From contig JARWIR010000001.1 of the NCBI GenBank assembly GCA_029959085.1, forward strand, positions 66,154,899 through 66,218,898: DNA of 64,000 bases. The letters are read 5' to 3'. This DNA comes from Nemophila menziesii (taxonomy: Eukaryota; Streptophyta; Magnoliopsida; Boraginales; Hydrophyllaceae). Position 1 is the stretch's first letter. The number at the start of each line of letters is the position of its first letter. The position numbers were made by a program, and so were the translations under genes. This document shows positions 10,741 through 21,949 of this stretch, one piece after another. The notes beneath the pieces are model-generated. The model was not told the DNA's origin and did no database searches. It saw only the letters and a program-made list of their open reading frames with translations.

Positions 10741-11627
10741 GGAGATGAAGACAGGTGGCCGCGGATTGATGAGGTGGCGAAATCTCGGCCACCAAAATTA
10801 TAATATTATTTAATTAGTTTGCCAAATGACCAAAACACCCCTCTGCATGTAATCATTTCGTATGGTCAAATCAATGAACAGTTTTTTTTTTTTTTTTATT
10901 CGATGAATAGTAAATATATTATTATTTAATGTAAAAATATTATTATTTTATTAATGTTTTTGTTCCGACATTGTTCTGTAATGTCGGCTGCTTTGTATAT
11001 TTTTGTTCCAAAAATACGGCAAGGCATAATTTTTGTTCCAAAAAAAAGTACACGTGTCAAGCTGTAATTAAATTGTAATATTTTAATACGTCATATCGAA
11101 GCAAGTGGATCGGCATTTTTTAATTAATTTTTTTAGTGTATTTTTTCGTTCCAAGATAGGTAGATGTAGTGTAATTTTTTGTTCCTTTGCTCTTTAATTT
11201 TTTTGTTTGTCGTTTAGTGAAGATATTTCTTTAGGATTTACGTAATTAGTTTACGATCGGGTCGGTTTAAACCGTTGCTTAGGTTCGTTTTTTTCTTAGG
11301 ATCTAGTTGTTTTTTATTTGCAATTTAAAATTGCATATATTGGATTTGTTGTTGACATTTTTTTTAAATTTTTTTAGATGTTATGTATATTAAATATGAA
11401 GGGGTTTTTATGTATTATGTTAATTGTCTAATTAAAAAATGTATATTAGTAGTGGTGTGGTGTTGTTGTAATTTGTATTACTTTTCTAGGTAGTAGATAT
11501 AGTACGGCTGACGGGATGTTGACGGGACGGGTGATTGTGATTTGGTAGGTAGATAATGTAGTGGATATAGAGTGACCTTTCAAACACCGAAGAGGTGTTT
11601 TGGTGAGTGAAGGATGTATAATTTGCC
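10741..11627 (+). other. MULE left subterminal region with TTTTTGTTCC motifs
   Basis: This is non-coding, AT-rich sequence upstream of the transposase. The motif TTTTTGTTCC or a close variant recurs near 10958, 11005, 11031, 11148 and 11176. The inverted form (GGAACAAAAA) recurs in the right subterminal region. A related ACACGTGTCAAGC block at 11051 is also mirrored. Such repeated subterminal motifs are candidate transposase-binding sites by analogy with other DNA transposons. Confidence 0.6.
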
Positions 11628-11634
11628 TATAAAA
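11628..11634 (+). promoter_or_regulatory. TATA box of the transposase gene
   Basis: TATAAAA lies 120 bases upstream of the predicted ATG at 11748, leaving room for a transcription start near 11660 and a leader of about 90 bases. Confidence 0.6.
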
Positions 11635-11747
11635 GGAAGAGTGGTGAGGGGTTAGGGAAAAGCATCCAAAGTTCTATCATATTACTTGAAGTTTCGAGAT
11701 TATCATAGTGCAGGAGTTTTTAACCGGTTGAGAAACCAGCAAGAGGA

Positions 11748-14458
11748 ATGTCTTTAAACGGTTAGTGGTTGCATTTAATCTATTTTTTTTAGGGTTGGAG
11801 TATCGTATTTACTATATTATAGTTTTTGTGTTTTTAATATTTTATATTAATAGTAGATCGATAATATTTACCCATTATATATTGTTTATAGAATATTATG
11901 TAGGTAAAAATTGTTAAATTTTTATCTTGGCGTATAAAAATTATATATTGTTGATATATTTGATATATTTTCCCTTTATTAATATTTATATCAAACATCG
12001 GCAATAATTGTTGTAAAAGTTAACGCAGTAGTTATGTAAATTGGAAAATCAACATAATGTAGTGGTTTTAAGTAAATCCTTAATTTTTTTCCCATCCTAG
12101 ACATTAAATAATATGTTTTTTCATTTAGTTTACGAAAGAGTTAGATTTATGTAGTCAAAATTAATAATACTATCATAAACGTATTTACGAATGTATTTGA
12201 TTCGGTGGCCTCATATTCTAACATGCAAACCCTAGTACTTGCGTCCTAATCCTGTGCCAGTTGTAGGCCTTGTAGGTAGCAGTTCCGTAAACGTTGTTGC
12301 CCAACCGATTGGTGAGGACATGGTAACATCTCTGACCCATGAAGATGTGATGAGGATGCGGTTCAATAACGAGGAAGAAGCTTACGTGTTCTATAACAAT
12401 TACGCTCGTTCAATCGGGTTTAGTGTTCGGAAGGATCGGTTGGATAGGGCGGCGGGCAAGGGTAGCCAAGTTGTTGGTAGGCTGTTCCTTTGTTCGTGTG
12501 CTGGCTTTCGTCTAAAAGAGTATGTCGATATGAAAGAAAGAGTTCGAGGTCACAGGGTCGAGACTAGGTGTGGATGTAAGGCTCGTCTACAGATAAAATA
12601 CGAGAAATCATTTGGATGCTTCGTTGTGATTCGATTTGTGTATGAGCACAATCACGATTTATCTCCATCAGCTAGCTGTCACCACCTGCGGTCCCACAGG
12701 CGCATTGACGAAGGCCATCTCGATCAAGCCAAATCGTTGAGAGCTTCGGGTGTTCCTACTACTAAGATAATGGACGTGTTAGTTAGGGAGGCCGGGTCAT
12801 ATCAAAACGTGGGTTTCTTGAGGAAAGACCTCTACAACGCTCTAGGTAGGATTAGGTCGGACGAGGTTAGCGCTGGGGATGTTAACGCGACACTGGCCTA
12901 CCTGGATGCACGTTGTGAGACCGATCCGTTGTTTTTTTTTAAATACACGTTAGACGGAGAGAACCGTTTGGAAAGGATGTTCTTTTGCGATGGGAGGTCC
13001 AGGAGAGAGTTCGCGCTATTCGGAGACGTCCTCGTTTTTTACGCCACCTACAAGACCAACGCCTATTGTTTCCCGGTCGTTGTGTTGGCGGGGGTCAACA
13101 ACCACCGTAAGACATGTATATTCGGTATCGTGTTGCTTAAGTACGAGACAACGGAATCGTATGTTTGGGTCCTAGAGACACTGACTGAGTCAATGCACGG
13201 GAAGAAACCGATTTCCGTTGTAACGGACGGCGATAGATCAATGTCTGCGGCAATCGAACTAGTTTACCCCCGCGTAGGCCACCGTTTATGTTCCTGGCAT
13301 CTGACTCGCAACGCCGTTACAAACGTTAAAGTGGAGGGATTTGGTAGTATCTTCAAGAAGCTCATGCGGCTTCCAGTTACGATCGGGTTGTTTGAAGAAG
13401 CCTGGTGGCAGATGGTTACTGAGACCGGTCTACTAGATGACAAATGGGTACGTGAGACTTACGCGAAGCGTACCATGTGGGCTGAGGCATATTTACGGGG
13501 TAATTTTTTTGGTTTTGTCAAGTTAACGCAGCGCTGTGAAGGTATGAACGCTTACATTAACAGGTTCTTACACAAGCAGCTCAGGTTTATAGAATTTGTA
13601 AAACTGTTTCTGAACGGGATGGTCACTATTAGGGAAAACACCACCAAAGAAGAATACCTCACGAACCAAACTACTCTCGTGCCCACGACTTTGTTGCATG
13701 AGATCGAAGTTAAAGCCAATAAGCAATTCACCCGGGCTCTTTTTTTAAAGGTTAAAAAGGAAATTGTCAACCAAGGAGACCTATCTCATTCAACAGCGTC
13801 ACAGATATACGGAAGTCGGACCTTTGTTGTCACGTCCTACCAAAACCCCAGGCTTGTCAGGAAAGTTTGTATCTCCTCTGACGGGTGCACTCTACGGTTG
13901 GCTTGCAATTGCCTCCTGTTTGAGTCACATGGAATACCATGCAGACATATGTTCTACGTGATGAAGATCGAGCGGATTAGACAGATCCCAGATAGTTGTG
14001 TTATGTTTAGATGGACCCCTAACAGCAGCCTTACAATAAGAGACAAGTGTTTAGCCGATTTCAGACCATCAGATAAAGAGTTAGGCAGGTTGGGTTACCT
14101 AAATGCAAAGTGGAAGGACGTGCGGTACCACGCGGCCCGTAGCGATAGGGGTTACAACGATACACTAGAAGCGTTCACAAACTTGGTCGCTAGGACAAGT
14201 AACTTTCCAAACACAGATGGTACGAATTTCGAGATTCCACCTCCTCCAACACAGAACCTCGCTAATGACCCGCTCGTTGCAAGACCCAAAGGAACAACCA
14301 CTGCCCAGCCTCGTCGGTGTAGTCGATGTAGACTACCAAGACACCAAAAGAATAACTGCCCGGTCAAACGATCCAGGTTGCAGGACGAGGCTTCCGAGGC
14401 CGATATATCTCATTCCGATGTTGTACCAGAAATGTCCCCCCATTTCGTGTTTTATTAA
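11748..14458 (+). CDS. FAR1-like MULE transposase (mudrA class), two exons
   Basis: This is a Mutator-superfamily transposase of 734 residues. The long open exon runs 12267-14458. I add a 13-base first coding exon (11748-11760, MSLN plus one base) because GT at 11761 and AG at 12266 join it in phase, and the long frame has no ATG until residue 28 (counted from the open-frame start). Domains: FAR1-type WRKY/GCM1 zinc finger (about residues 38-140, with CSC, CGC and EHNHDL), MULE DDE domain (about 255-360), SWIM zinc finger CNCLLFESHGIPCRH (about 550-565), and a C-terminal CCHC knuckle CSRCRLPRHQKNNC. The expected first catalytic Asp in the FDTTY motif is Tyr (FYATY, codon 13040-13042, TAC where GAC is expected); the second Asp (VVTDGDRSM) is present. 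It would act in the nucleus on the element's ends. With that residue gone it may be inactive or purely DNA-binding. Confidence 0.9.
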
Positions 14459-14584
14459 TGTAGTGTAACTGATGCTGTTTTGTTTTTTGTATTCCCTATT
14501 ATGTAATGTAACCTTGCTCCATTAGGTATTACTATCCCTATTATGTAATGTAATCTTACTCCATTTCGTGTTTTATTATTGTTT

Positions 14585-16409
14585 TTTTCATAAAAACTAG
14601 TGATTCTACGATGAAAGAGTCTAAAACAAGCGAAAGTTGATATCCGGTCAAAGTTAGTTGACTAGCGGTCAAATCTCACTCTTTTTTCCTAGAAACTAGT
14701 GATTCTTCCATGAAAGAGTCTAAAACAAGCGAAAGTTGATATCCGGTCAAAGTTAGTTGACTTGTGGCCAAATCTCACTCTTTTTTCATAAAAACTAGTG
14801 ATTCTACCATGAAATAGTCCAAAACAAGCGAAAGTTGATATCCGGTCAAAGTTAGTTGGCTAGTGGTCAAATATCACACTATTTTCATAAAAAGTAGTGA
14901 TTCTTCCATGAAAGAGTCCAAAACAAGCGAAAGTTGATATCCGGTCAAAGTTAGTTGGCTAGTGGTCAAATATCACTCTTTTTTCATAAAAACTAGTGAT
15001 TCTACCATGAAAGAGTCAAAAACAAGCGAAAGTTGATATCCGGTCAAAGTTAGTTGACTAGTGGCCAAATAACACTCTTTTTTCATAAAAACTAGTGATT
15101 CTACCATGATAGAGTCTAAAACAAGCGAAAGTTGATATCCGGTCAAAGTTAGTTGACTAGAGGTCAAATATCACTCTTTTTTCCTAAAAACTAGTGATTC
15201 TACCATGAAAGAGTCTAAAACAAGATAAAGTTGATATCCGGTCAGAGTTAGTTGACCAGTGGTCAAATATCACTCTTTTTTCATAAAAACTAGTGATTCT
15301 ACCATGAAAGAGTCTAAAACAAGCGAAAGTTGATATCCGGTCAAAGTTAGTTGACTAGTGGTCAAATATCACTCTTTTTTCATAAAAACTAGTGATTCTA
15401 CCATGAAAGAGTAAAAAACAAGCGAAAGTTGATATCCGGTCAAAGTTAGTTGACTAGTGGCCAAATATCACTCTTTTTTCATAAAAACTAGTGATTCTAC
15501 CATGAAAGAGTCTAAAACAAGCGAAAGTTGATATCCGGTCAAAGTTAGTTGACTAGCGGCCAAATATCACTCTTTTTTCATAAAAACTAGTGATTCTACC
15601 ATGAAATAGTCCAAAACAAGCGAAAGTTGATATCCGGTCAAAGTTAGTTGGCTAGTGGTCAAATATCACACTATTTTCATAAAAAGTAGTGATTCTTCCA
15701 TGAAAGAGTCCAAAACAAGCGAAAGTTGATATCCGGTCAAAGTTAGTTGACTAGTGGCCAAATATCACTCTTTTTTTATAAAAACTAGTGATTCTTCCAT
15801 GAAATAGTCCAAAACAAGCGAAAGTTGATATCCGGTCAAAGTTAGTTGGCTAGTGGTCAAATATCACACTATTTTCATAAAAAGTAGTGATTCTTCCATG
15901 AAAGAGTCCAAAACAAGTGAAAGTTGATATCCGGTCAAAGTTAGTTGACTAGTGGCCAAATATCACTCTTTTTTTATAAAAACTAGTGATTCTTCCATGA
16001 AATAGTCCAAAACAAGCGAAAGTTGATAACCGGTCAAAGTTAGTTGGCTAGTGGTCAAATATCACACTATTTTCATAAAAAGTAGTGATTCTTCCATGAA
16101 AGAGTCCAAAACAAGCGAAAGTTGATATCCGGTCAAAGTTAGTTGACTAGTGGCCAAATAACACTCTTTTTTCATAAAAACTAGTGATTCTACCATGAAA
16201 GAGTCTAAAACAAGCGAAAGTTGATATCCGGTCAAAGTTAGTTGACTAGAGGTCAAATATCACTCTTTTTTCCTAAAAACTAGTGATTCTACCATGAAAG
16301 AGTCTAAAACAAGATAAAGTTGATATCCGGTCAGAGTTAGTTGACCAGTGGTCAAATATCACTCTTTTTTCCTAGAAACTAGTGATTCTACCATGAAAGA
16401 GTCTAAAAC
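14585..16409. repeat. 99-bp tandem array, about 18 copies, with higher-order structure
   Basis: Units begin near CATAAAAACTAGTGATTCT and contain GAAAGTTGATATCCGGTC. Each unit carries up to three TTGAC[C/T] cores (one forward, two reverse), the core bound by WRKY factors. A rare variant unit (AAGATAAAG, GGTCAGAG) recurs exactly 1089 bases (11 units) apart at 15222 and 16311. Another variant (CACACTATTTTC) recurs every two units at about 15667, 15866 and 16065. The array therefore grew by block duplication. It lies just downstream of the transposase. Two 64-residue minus-strand frames through it are chance. Confidence 0.93.
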
Positions 16410-16586
16410 ATTTTCACTAAGAAATATAAGTCAACCAAATATTACATAAACTAAGTTGGCTATATCTACTAGTACTAACGAAACCTAGATAAAGATTTTC
16501 CTAATCAATAATTAAAAAACTAGCCTAACATGAAAGATAATTCATCCTAATATTACATAAAATAAACTATGTAGCTAAAATCCTAT
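16410..16586. other. Short spacer after the tandem array
   Basis: AT-rich sequence between the array and the F-box pseudogene; nothing recognised. Confidence 0.5.
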
Positions 16587-17768
16587 TCAAATAGTCGGTT
16601 GGTCAACGGAAATCAAACTTTCCTTGTACGGTTGAATGTGTTTGAAGTAGATTCTCAACCTGCCTATAATTCTTTGGTTAATATCACACGAGACTAGTTC
16701 TTCCTCGAATCGGTGGTCCTCGTTGTAGTGGTCACTCCCGCAAAGTAGCGCTCGGTCTCGCCAATAGAATAAGCAATGATTGTAACCTAACGGACCAACT
16801 CGGTATAGCTGGGCCCATGACTCTTCCACACCATAATCGGGCATCGACCAAACATCAATACACCACGCATGTGCTCCATATAATTCGTTTGTTACTCTTT
16901 CGAACACGGCCAGGGATCCGTTCACCAACCCTAAATTGTTGCCAAGAACACCCCTAGGTAACTCCATTTCTCCGAATTCATTTGTTGTGACATCACAAGT
17001 GACGATTGAATATCTAGAAAGATGAATGTCGGTTGGTTATGTGGGTTGAAACCTACCATTTCTCGGTCTAGCTGTCCAATGGAGGACTTCGTTGCATGGT
17101 ACACCTTCACCGCTCAAGTGGGGGTATTTGTAATCAAGCCTTAACCATGTTCCACTTGTAAAATTGTACACGCACGTAGTTAAAGTCCTATCAACTTGTA
17201 CGAATGCGAATATTTTGAACTCGTTAGTTACCGGTGAGCATCCAAGACCAATCGTTCGTACTGTAGCAAATCCGTTCCATCCTTTGAATCTTTTTGCCTT
17301 TCTTGTCACGCCATCAGCTTCAAGGTAATTTGCCAAATATTGTACTACGTCTGGAATCTTGTTGAATGTTCTAGTGGAGGGGTTGCACAAGATGATGTCT
17401 GTATAGATAAAAAATACAACTAGTCCATTAGTGGACCAGGACATTGAAGGTGGGAAATTAAAAATTCGTGGCCGTACATCTATGACAGAGTGTAACGATA
17501 GTGTTTCAGACCGGATAATTGATAATCTTGAAAATGGTTCTTCAAATAAGGGGTGGGTAGCCAAAAAATAGTCACTGTTGTTCCTATTACCCTGGAAATG
17601 CAATCTTACAAAGTAATCAGACTCTATCAAATGGCGCCACCTTTGACTAACACACTTCATTCGCATGAGTTGCATGACGGTGTAGTTTAGCAAAATAAGA
17701 ACAAGAACATGGTCTGGTAAATAAAATTCCATTGGTTGCATGGTGACGCTTGGAGAATAAGTTTTCAA
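16587..17768 (-). pseudogene. F-box protein gene with one in-frame stop
   Basis: A continuous 393-codon frame (start 17768) is broken by a single TAA at codon 244 (17037-17039); the frame before and after is the same. The N-terminus has an F-box (YLPDHVLVLILLNYTVMQL, then CVSQRWRHLI), which in the family binds SKP1 in SCF ubiquitin ligases. The rest resembles a plant F-box-associated region (ILCNPSTRTFNKIP, VTNEFKIF, LHWTA, then DVWSMPDYG after the stop). Reading the stop as part of an intron would need a 43-base intron, too short for plants, so I call it a nonsense mutation. A minus-strand TATA box lies about 60 bases upstream. Carried inside the MULE, it is probably a captured or long-resident host-type gene. 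A truncated 243-residue product keeping the F-box is possible. Confidence 0.85.
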
Positions 17769-17825
17769 GTTTCAGATGTTTGAAGAATGGTTTTTTGTTT
17801 AATTAAAAGCGTGGGATAATAATGG

Positions 17826-17833
17826 CTTTTTAT
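17826..17833 (-). promoter_or_regulatory. TATA box of the F-box gene
   Basis: TATAAAAA on the minus strand, about 60 bases before the ATG at 17768. Confidence 0.5.
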
Positions 17834-18496
17834 AGAATTTTTGTAACTAAATATGTAATGGGTAAGTTTATTTTGTACGTGGGGAAGTTTTTTTTCTTAG
17901 TGGGAAAGATAATCGTGTCATTCTTGGGTGAAGGAGTTATTTGGAGTGGTTTATTTTGATGTAATATTTTTAATGAAGATATTGAATATTTTATAAGTTC
18001 TTGTTTATATTTATTTTTAATTGGAGAAGTTATATATTGAATAATTGATTAAGAATTGTATATTAATCAGTTGTTAAATTGTGTAATCGTGTGTTATAAT
18101 TTGGATATATTTTTTAATTGATTAGTTAATATTTTAAGAATCTGATTATATAGTAATCGTGGCTAAAATTTGGAATAGATTTGTTAGATTAGATTTATTT
18201 AGGTGGATTTATCAGAATTACTTATCTTAATTATTTTATCTTCTACGTTAATGAATTGTGGAAATTTCCTCTGCGTAACATAGTTGATGTAGGCCATATT
18301 AGGAGGTGTAGGCTTAGCTCATCACACCTATATGGAGCATTTGTCAACACTACCTACACACGTATTAGGGTTTGAGTATTTAGCCACCCTATAGCCTATC
18401 GCTATCCCATCACCATAATTCATACACCTCCATCTTCATCTTCCTCCACAAAACAAAACATTCCTTTCGAATATCCTCTACTCCAAAACAAGAGAA
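17834..18496. other. Divergent intergenic region between F-box and first coiled-coil gene
   Basis: AT-rich upstream sequence, then a pyrimidine-rich leader (18420-18496) typical of plant 5' UTRs in front of the plus-strand ATG. No other feature recognised. Confidence 0.5.
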
Positions 18497-19273
18497 ATGA
18501 GTGATGAAATTTTTGGGTACCCCATAACTCCTTTTTTCCTTCAAGAAAGTGACTCAATCAGTGCAGAGCAACAAAACTCCTCCACGGACATGGATCCACG
18601 ACAACCAACATTAGATAGCACCATCAGGGAAGCGATGTTAAGGTTAACAAGAATCACTCGCGGCGAAAGGCTTGTTGAAGGTGGAGACCAGGTATTGTTA
18701 ATTATTTTTGTAGGAGTCCCTTGTCATAGACACAATATATTAATGAATTTATGCTGCTTGAGTGGTAGGTATTTAGGGTTTCAGCTACCTAAAAATACCT
18801 TATACGGTTCTACAAACTAATTCCACACTAGTGTTTAAACATAAGATATATGCAACTAAAATTAAAATGAATCCTGTTTTATTTGATCTGATCAACCACG
18901 TAGTACGAGATTTAATTTTTATTGAATCTGTAAAGTTGTAATTGTTTAACAAAATTGGTTGAGTTGTTGAAATTAATTTTTGTAGAATAATCCGATTAAC
19001 AACCCACCCAATCGTGGTTACTCGAGACGAAAACAATTTGTAAATGTGGTGGCGCCTAATTCACCTTGTTCCCCTTGTCGCATCACGTTCCTTGAACGTC
19101 AAATTCTTGATCGTCTAAGCATGATGATTCAAAGGAACTTGATGTTAGAGCGTAAGTACGAGGAGTTAAACGAGCGTATTGCGAATGTGGAAGCTAAACT
19201 AATGCGCAGAGAACGTGAAGGAGGTAGTGCTAGTTGTTTAGGGAAAAGAATGAGGGAACTAGATTTCACTTAA
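18497..19273 (+). CDS. Small coiled-coil protein 1 (two exons, 160 aa)
   Basis: I do not recognise the family. Exon 1 is 18497-18691 (65 codons, MSDEIFGYPITPFF...). A phase-0 intron runs 18692-18985 with GT/AG ends, and exon 2 is 18986-19273 (95 codons). The N-terminal half is polar and Asn/Pro/Ser-rich. The C-terminal half carries a heptad-like helix (LERKYEELNERIANVEAKL, about residues 118-137) that should form a coiled coil, followed by a basic tail (KRMREL). No signal peptide or membrane segment is visible. The next gene (20131) has the same exon layout, intron phase and helix position, so the two look like diverged paralogues. A role in dimerisation with another element protein is possible but is inference. 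Confidence 0.75.
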
Positions 19274-20047
19274 AGGTCTACAAAATCTACTGTGACTATG
19301 CCAGTCAAGTTTGTTATTGTAATGGTAATTTAAGATTGTTAGTTATGTGATCACTTCCTGGGATGCTAGGTTGTTCAATAATTCTGTATGTGTTGTTGTT
19401 TGTTGAGAAAATGTAATAATAAACCACATAGATGAGTTGTAATCTAATCGTCTTATGTTGTTTGGTTGAAAACAAATTTTATGTAACAATTTCATGCTCT
19501 ATTCGGTTGTTTATGAGATTTTTGATTTAGCAAAAAACTTCTACAGTGGTAGTGTTTATGATACTATTTTATACACTCATACAATTGTAATTAATTTTCG
19601 GTTTTTAATCAAATTCATTGTTGATTTGATACATCATATTAAAAAAAATTAATGTTATGGTACTAAACAATTTGTCGTTAATAATGTCAGAGCATTTATG
19701 TTTTAAGGACTAAGACACAAGTGGCAAATAACCAAATACTCATTAATAAGGGAAAACTGTATTACTTATGGTACTTAAGAAGTTTTAACAATCCTTTTAG
19801 CGAAATAATGGTTTAGTCAAATTTACTATTTTCCAGGTAAAAATTTTGAAAAAAACTAATTCCAAAAAACATTCAAATAACTTACATTTAATCTGATGTA
19901 ATATTTTAACTCTATTTTTTCCACAATATATAAAGTACTCCTTCCCAAGTAATAAAATTATTTTACTTAAGTAATCGAGTACTTCCATCTCATATACGGG
20001 CCCAAAGCTGTGATCACGCATCACGATTAGCCATGCCACACAACGCT
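19274..20047. other. Intergenic region between the two coiled-coil genes
   Basis: AT-rich 3' flank of the first gene and upstream region of the second. No coding frame supported. Confidence 0.5.
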
Positions 20048-20054
20048 ATATAAC
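20048..20054 (+). promoter_or_regulatory. TATA box of coiled-coil gene 2
   Basis: TATATAA lies about 80 bases before the ATG at 20131, followed by a C/T-rich leader. Confidence 0.55.
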
Positions 20055-20130
20055 CCTTATCATCTAACCCTTTATCTACCCCACTTCAAACGCCTTTTCA
20101 TTTCTCAAAATAAGATTCATATTCATAACC

Positions 20131-20741
20131 ATGGCCGAAGAAGCATGCCTCAGGACACTAGAACGAGTTTTAGGTAAGAGAAAATTATCTGCATATGAAA
20201 CTGATCTCAAAGCACAGCAACAAAACAACCACGCATTCAATCAAAACCACGCTAGGGATTCAATGAGCAGCCATCATCAAAAATTTAACCTGCTAGAGAT
20301 GTTCGAGACGAACCCGACGGTAAATGTCTATCCTGGCTTTTTTTTAATACACACAACCCAATCGTATTTTGTACATGCATGTTGTAGTCTTGTTAGTTCT
20401 ATAGTATTTTTATCGTAATAAATACGGATGTTTTGTTAAATCAGCAGATTCCCACCTATAATAACATGCCAACACGTTCATTCTTCCACCCTAACGTCTC
20501 TAATCCTTTCAAAGATTTTTTGACAAAGTCAGCCCATTACAACGCTGACAGATCCTCGGCTGAATCAGAGAAAATATCAACAACGGCTTTATTGAGGTTA
20601 GTCAAGGACCTTACTGAAAAGAACAGGGTTTTAGAGAGGAGAATGTTTGACTTCGAATGGCGTATGGTGAACATGGAACAGAAGCTGGAATCAACATCTG
20701 GAGGAGCTGTTAATAGGGTGCAAGAACACTCGTTCTTTTGA
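20131..20741 (+). CDS. Small coiled-coil protein 2 (two exons, 161 aa)
   Basis: Exon 1 is 20131-20319 (63 codons, starting MAEEACLRTLERVLGKRK in an AACCATGGC context). The phase-0 intron is 20320-20444 (the acceptor could also be three bases later, removing one Gln), and exon 2 is 20445-20741 (98 codons). The C-terminal half holds TALLRLVKDLTEKNRVLE followed by RRMFDFEWRMVNMEQKL, a strong coiled-coil candidate at about residues 110-145. The N-terminus is basic then Gln/Asn/His-rich. Length, intron position and phase, and the terminal helix match the gene at 18497, which is why I treat both as one family despite low sequence identity. I know no described function. Confidence 0.75.
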
Positions 20742-21949
20742 ACGTTCTAATTTGGGTGAAGCATTGTTGGGTTGGTGTTTTATTTCAATTCTCAAAAACT
20801 GCTTATTTTGTTTGGCTTTTGGTTTGGATTGTCTTCTTCTTTATCAGAGTCAGTAGTTATCTTTTAAATGTTATCAATTCAAGGGTCAAAATGTTTTGTA
20901 TGAACATTACCCTTGTAAGCTAACATTTAATTATGTGGGATTAAATCTGCCATTGGGTTAAAAATGTTTTTATTTTAGTTTTGATTTGAAATTGCAAGTA
21001 AATTTTGTTCTTTTTTTTATACCTGGAATGCAGCATCTGGAATATGATATCAACATGGTGTTATATTTGTTATTGCATAACTCCATTTCTAGTAGGGAGA
21101 TAGTTTTCTATAACTTTCTACCCAATGTTTCAATGAATAAATAAATAAATACAGATTACCCACCCAATTTTGTGACTCCTATATATACCTCGCATTGTTT
21201 AAAATTCAACCATGAACTGGAGAACCATAAAATCAAAGGCTATTACCTAATTCGTCAAGGTTTTATATCTCTAAGAATGGAGCCTAAAGGTTCCATCGAA
21301 TACAATGTATAAACTACCCATTTTTTTCCCCAACTGAGGATTATAATCTATGTTTACCCAGTGATTATTTTCCTTCCTTTAACTGTATAAGATGGTTTAT
21401 GTGTTTTATAGTATTATTTAAAACGCATGCTCGGTGACTCTTGTTATTGTTTTTAAAAAAATGCTTGTTTTGTACACGCATGCAACTCATGGAATGCAAA
21501 ACAAAATTTAATCTACGAATTTATAAATTCAAGACCTTGTCTAACCATAAACGGTATGCAAAATGGTCTCCATGATTGTAATGTTCGTCAAGAACATACG
21601 TGGGAAACTAATTATCAAGCTTAAACTCCAAAAATGGAATTGTTTTATATTAAAAAACCGTCACTTCGTAAAGGTCAAAATACCTATACCTATAAACTTA
21701 GAGTGTATATTTGGCCAAAATGTCACTTCCTAGTAGGTAGCTTAGTCGTAGGAGTTGACAAATCAATAACAGTCCAATCACCACCCTACGATAATGTTTT
21801 CTCCCTCCCCCATCCTTCTTTTCTTTTATTAATCCTCCATAAACAAAAATAGAAATTTAAGCAACTCAAATTAATATTCGAATCAAAAAGTACATGAATT
21901 ACATTTAATTGCAGCTGAGGTAATCTTTTAACGAACCTCTAAATTTAAC
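20742..21949. other. Intergenic region with a promoter-like remnant near 21175-21330
   Basis: Most of this 1.2 kb shows nothing. At 21180 a CCTATATATACC TATA-like box is followed by a leader and short ATGs (MNWRTIKSKAIT at 21211 and MEPKGSIEYNV at 21278) that stop at once. This could be the decayed start of another small gene, but the evidence is weak. Confidence 0.35.

Noticed and set aside
14973..16256. Minus-strand frames (64 codons each) through the 99-bp array, apparently encoding a repeated peptide
   Set aside because: They arise because the unit is 33 codons long; most units contain stops, there is no start context, and no family resemblance.
14585..16409. CRISPR-like array
   Set aside because: Units are contiguous 99-bp tandem repeats without unique spacers, in a plant transposon.
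17037..17080. Possible intron removing the in-frame stop of the F-box gene
   Set aside because: GT...AG is present but would be only 43 bases, below the usual plant minimum; a nonsense mutation is simpler.
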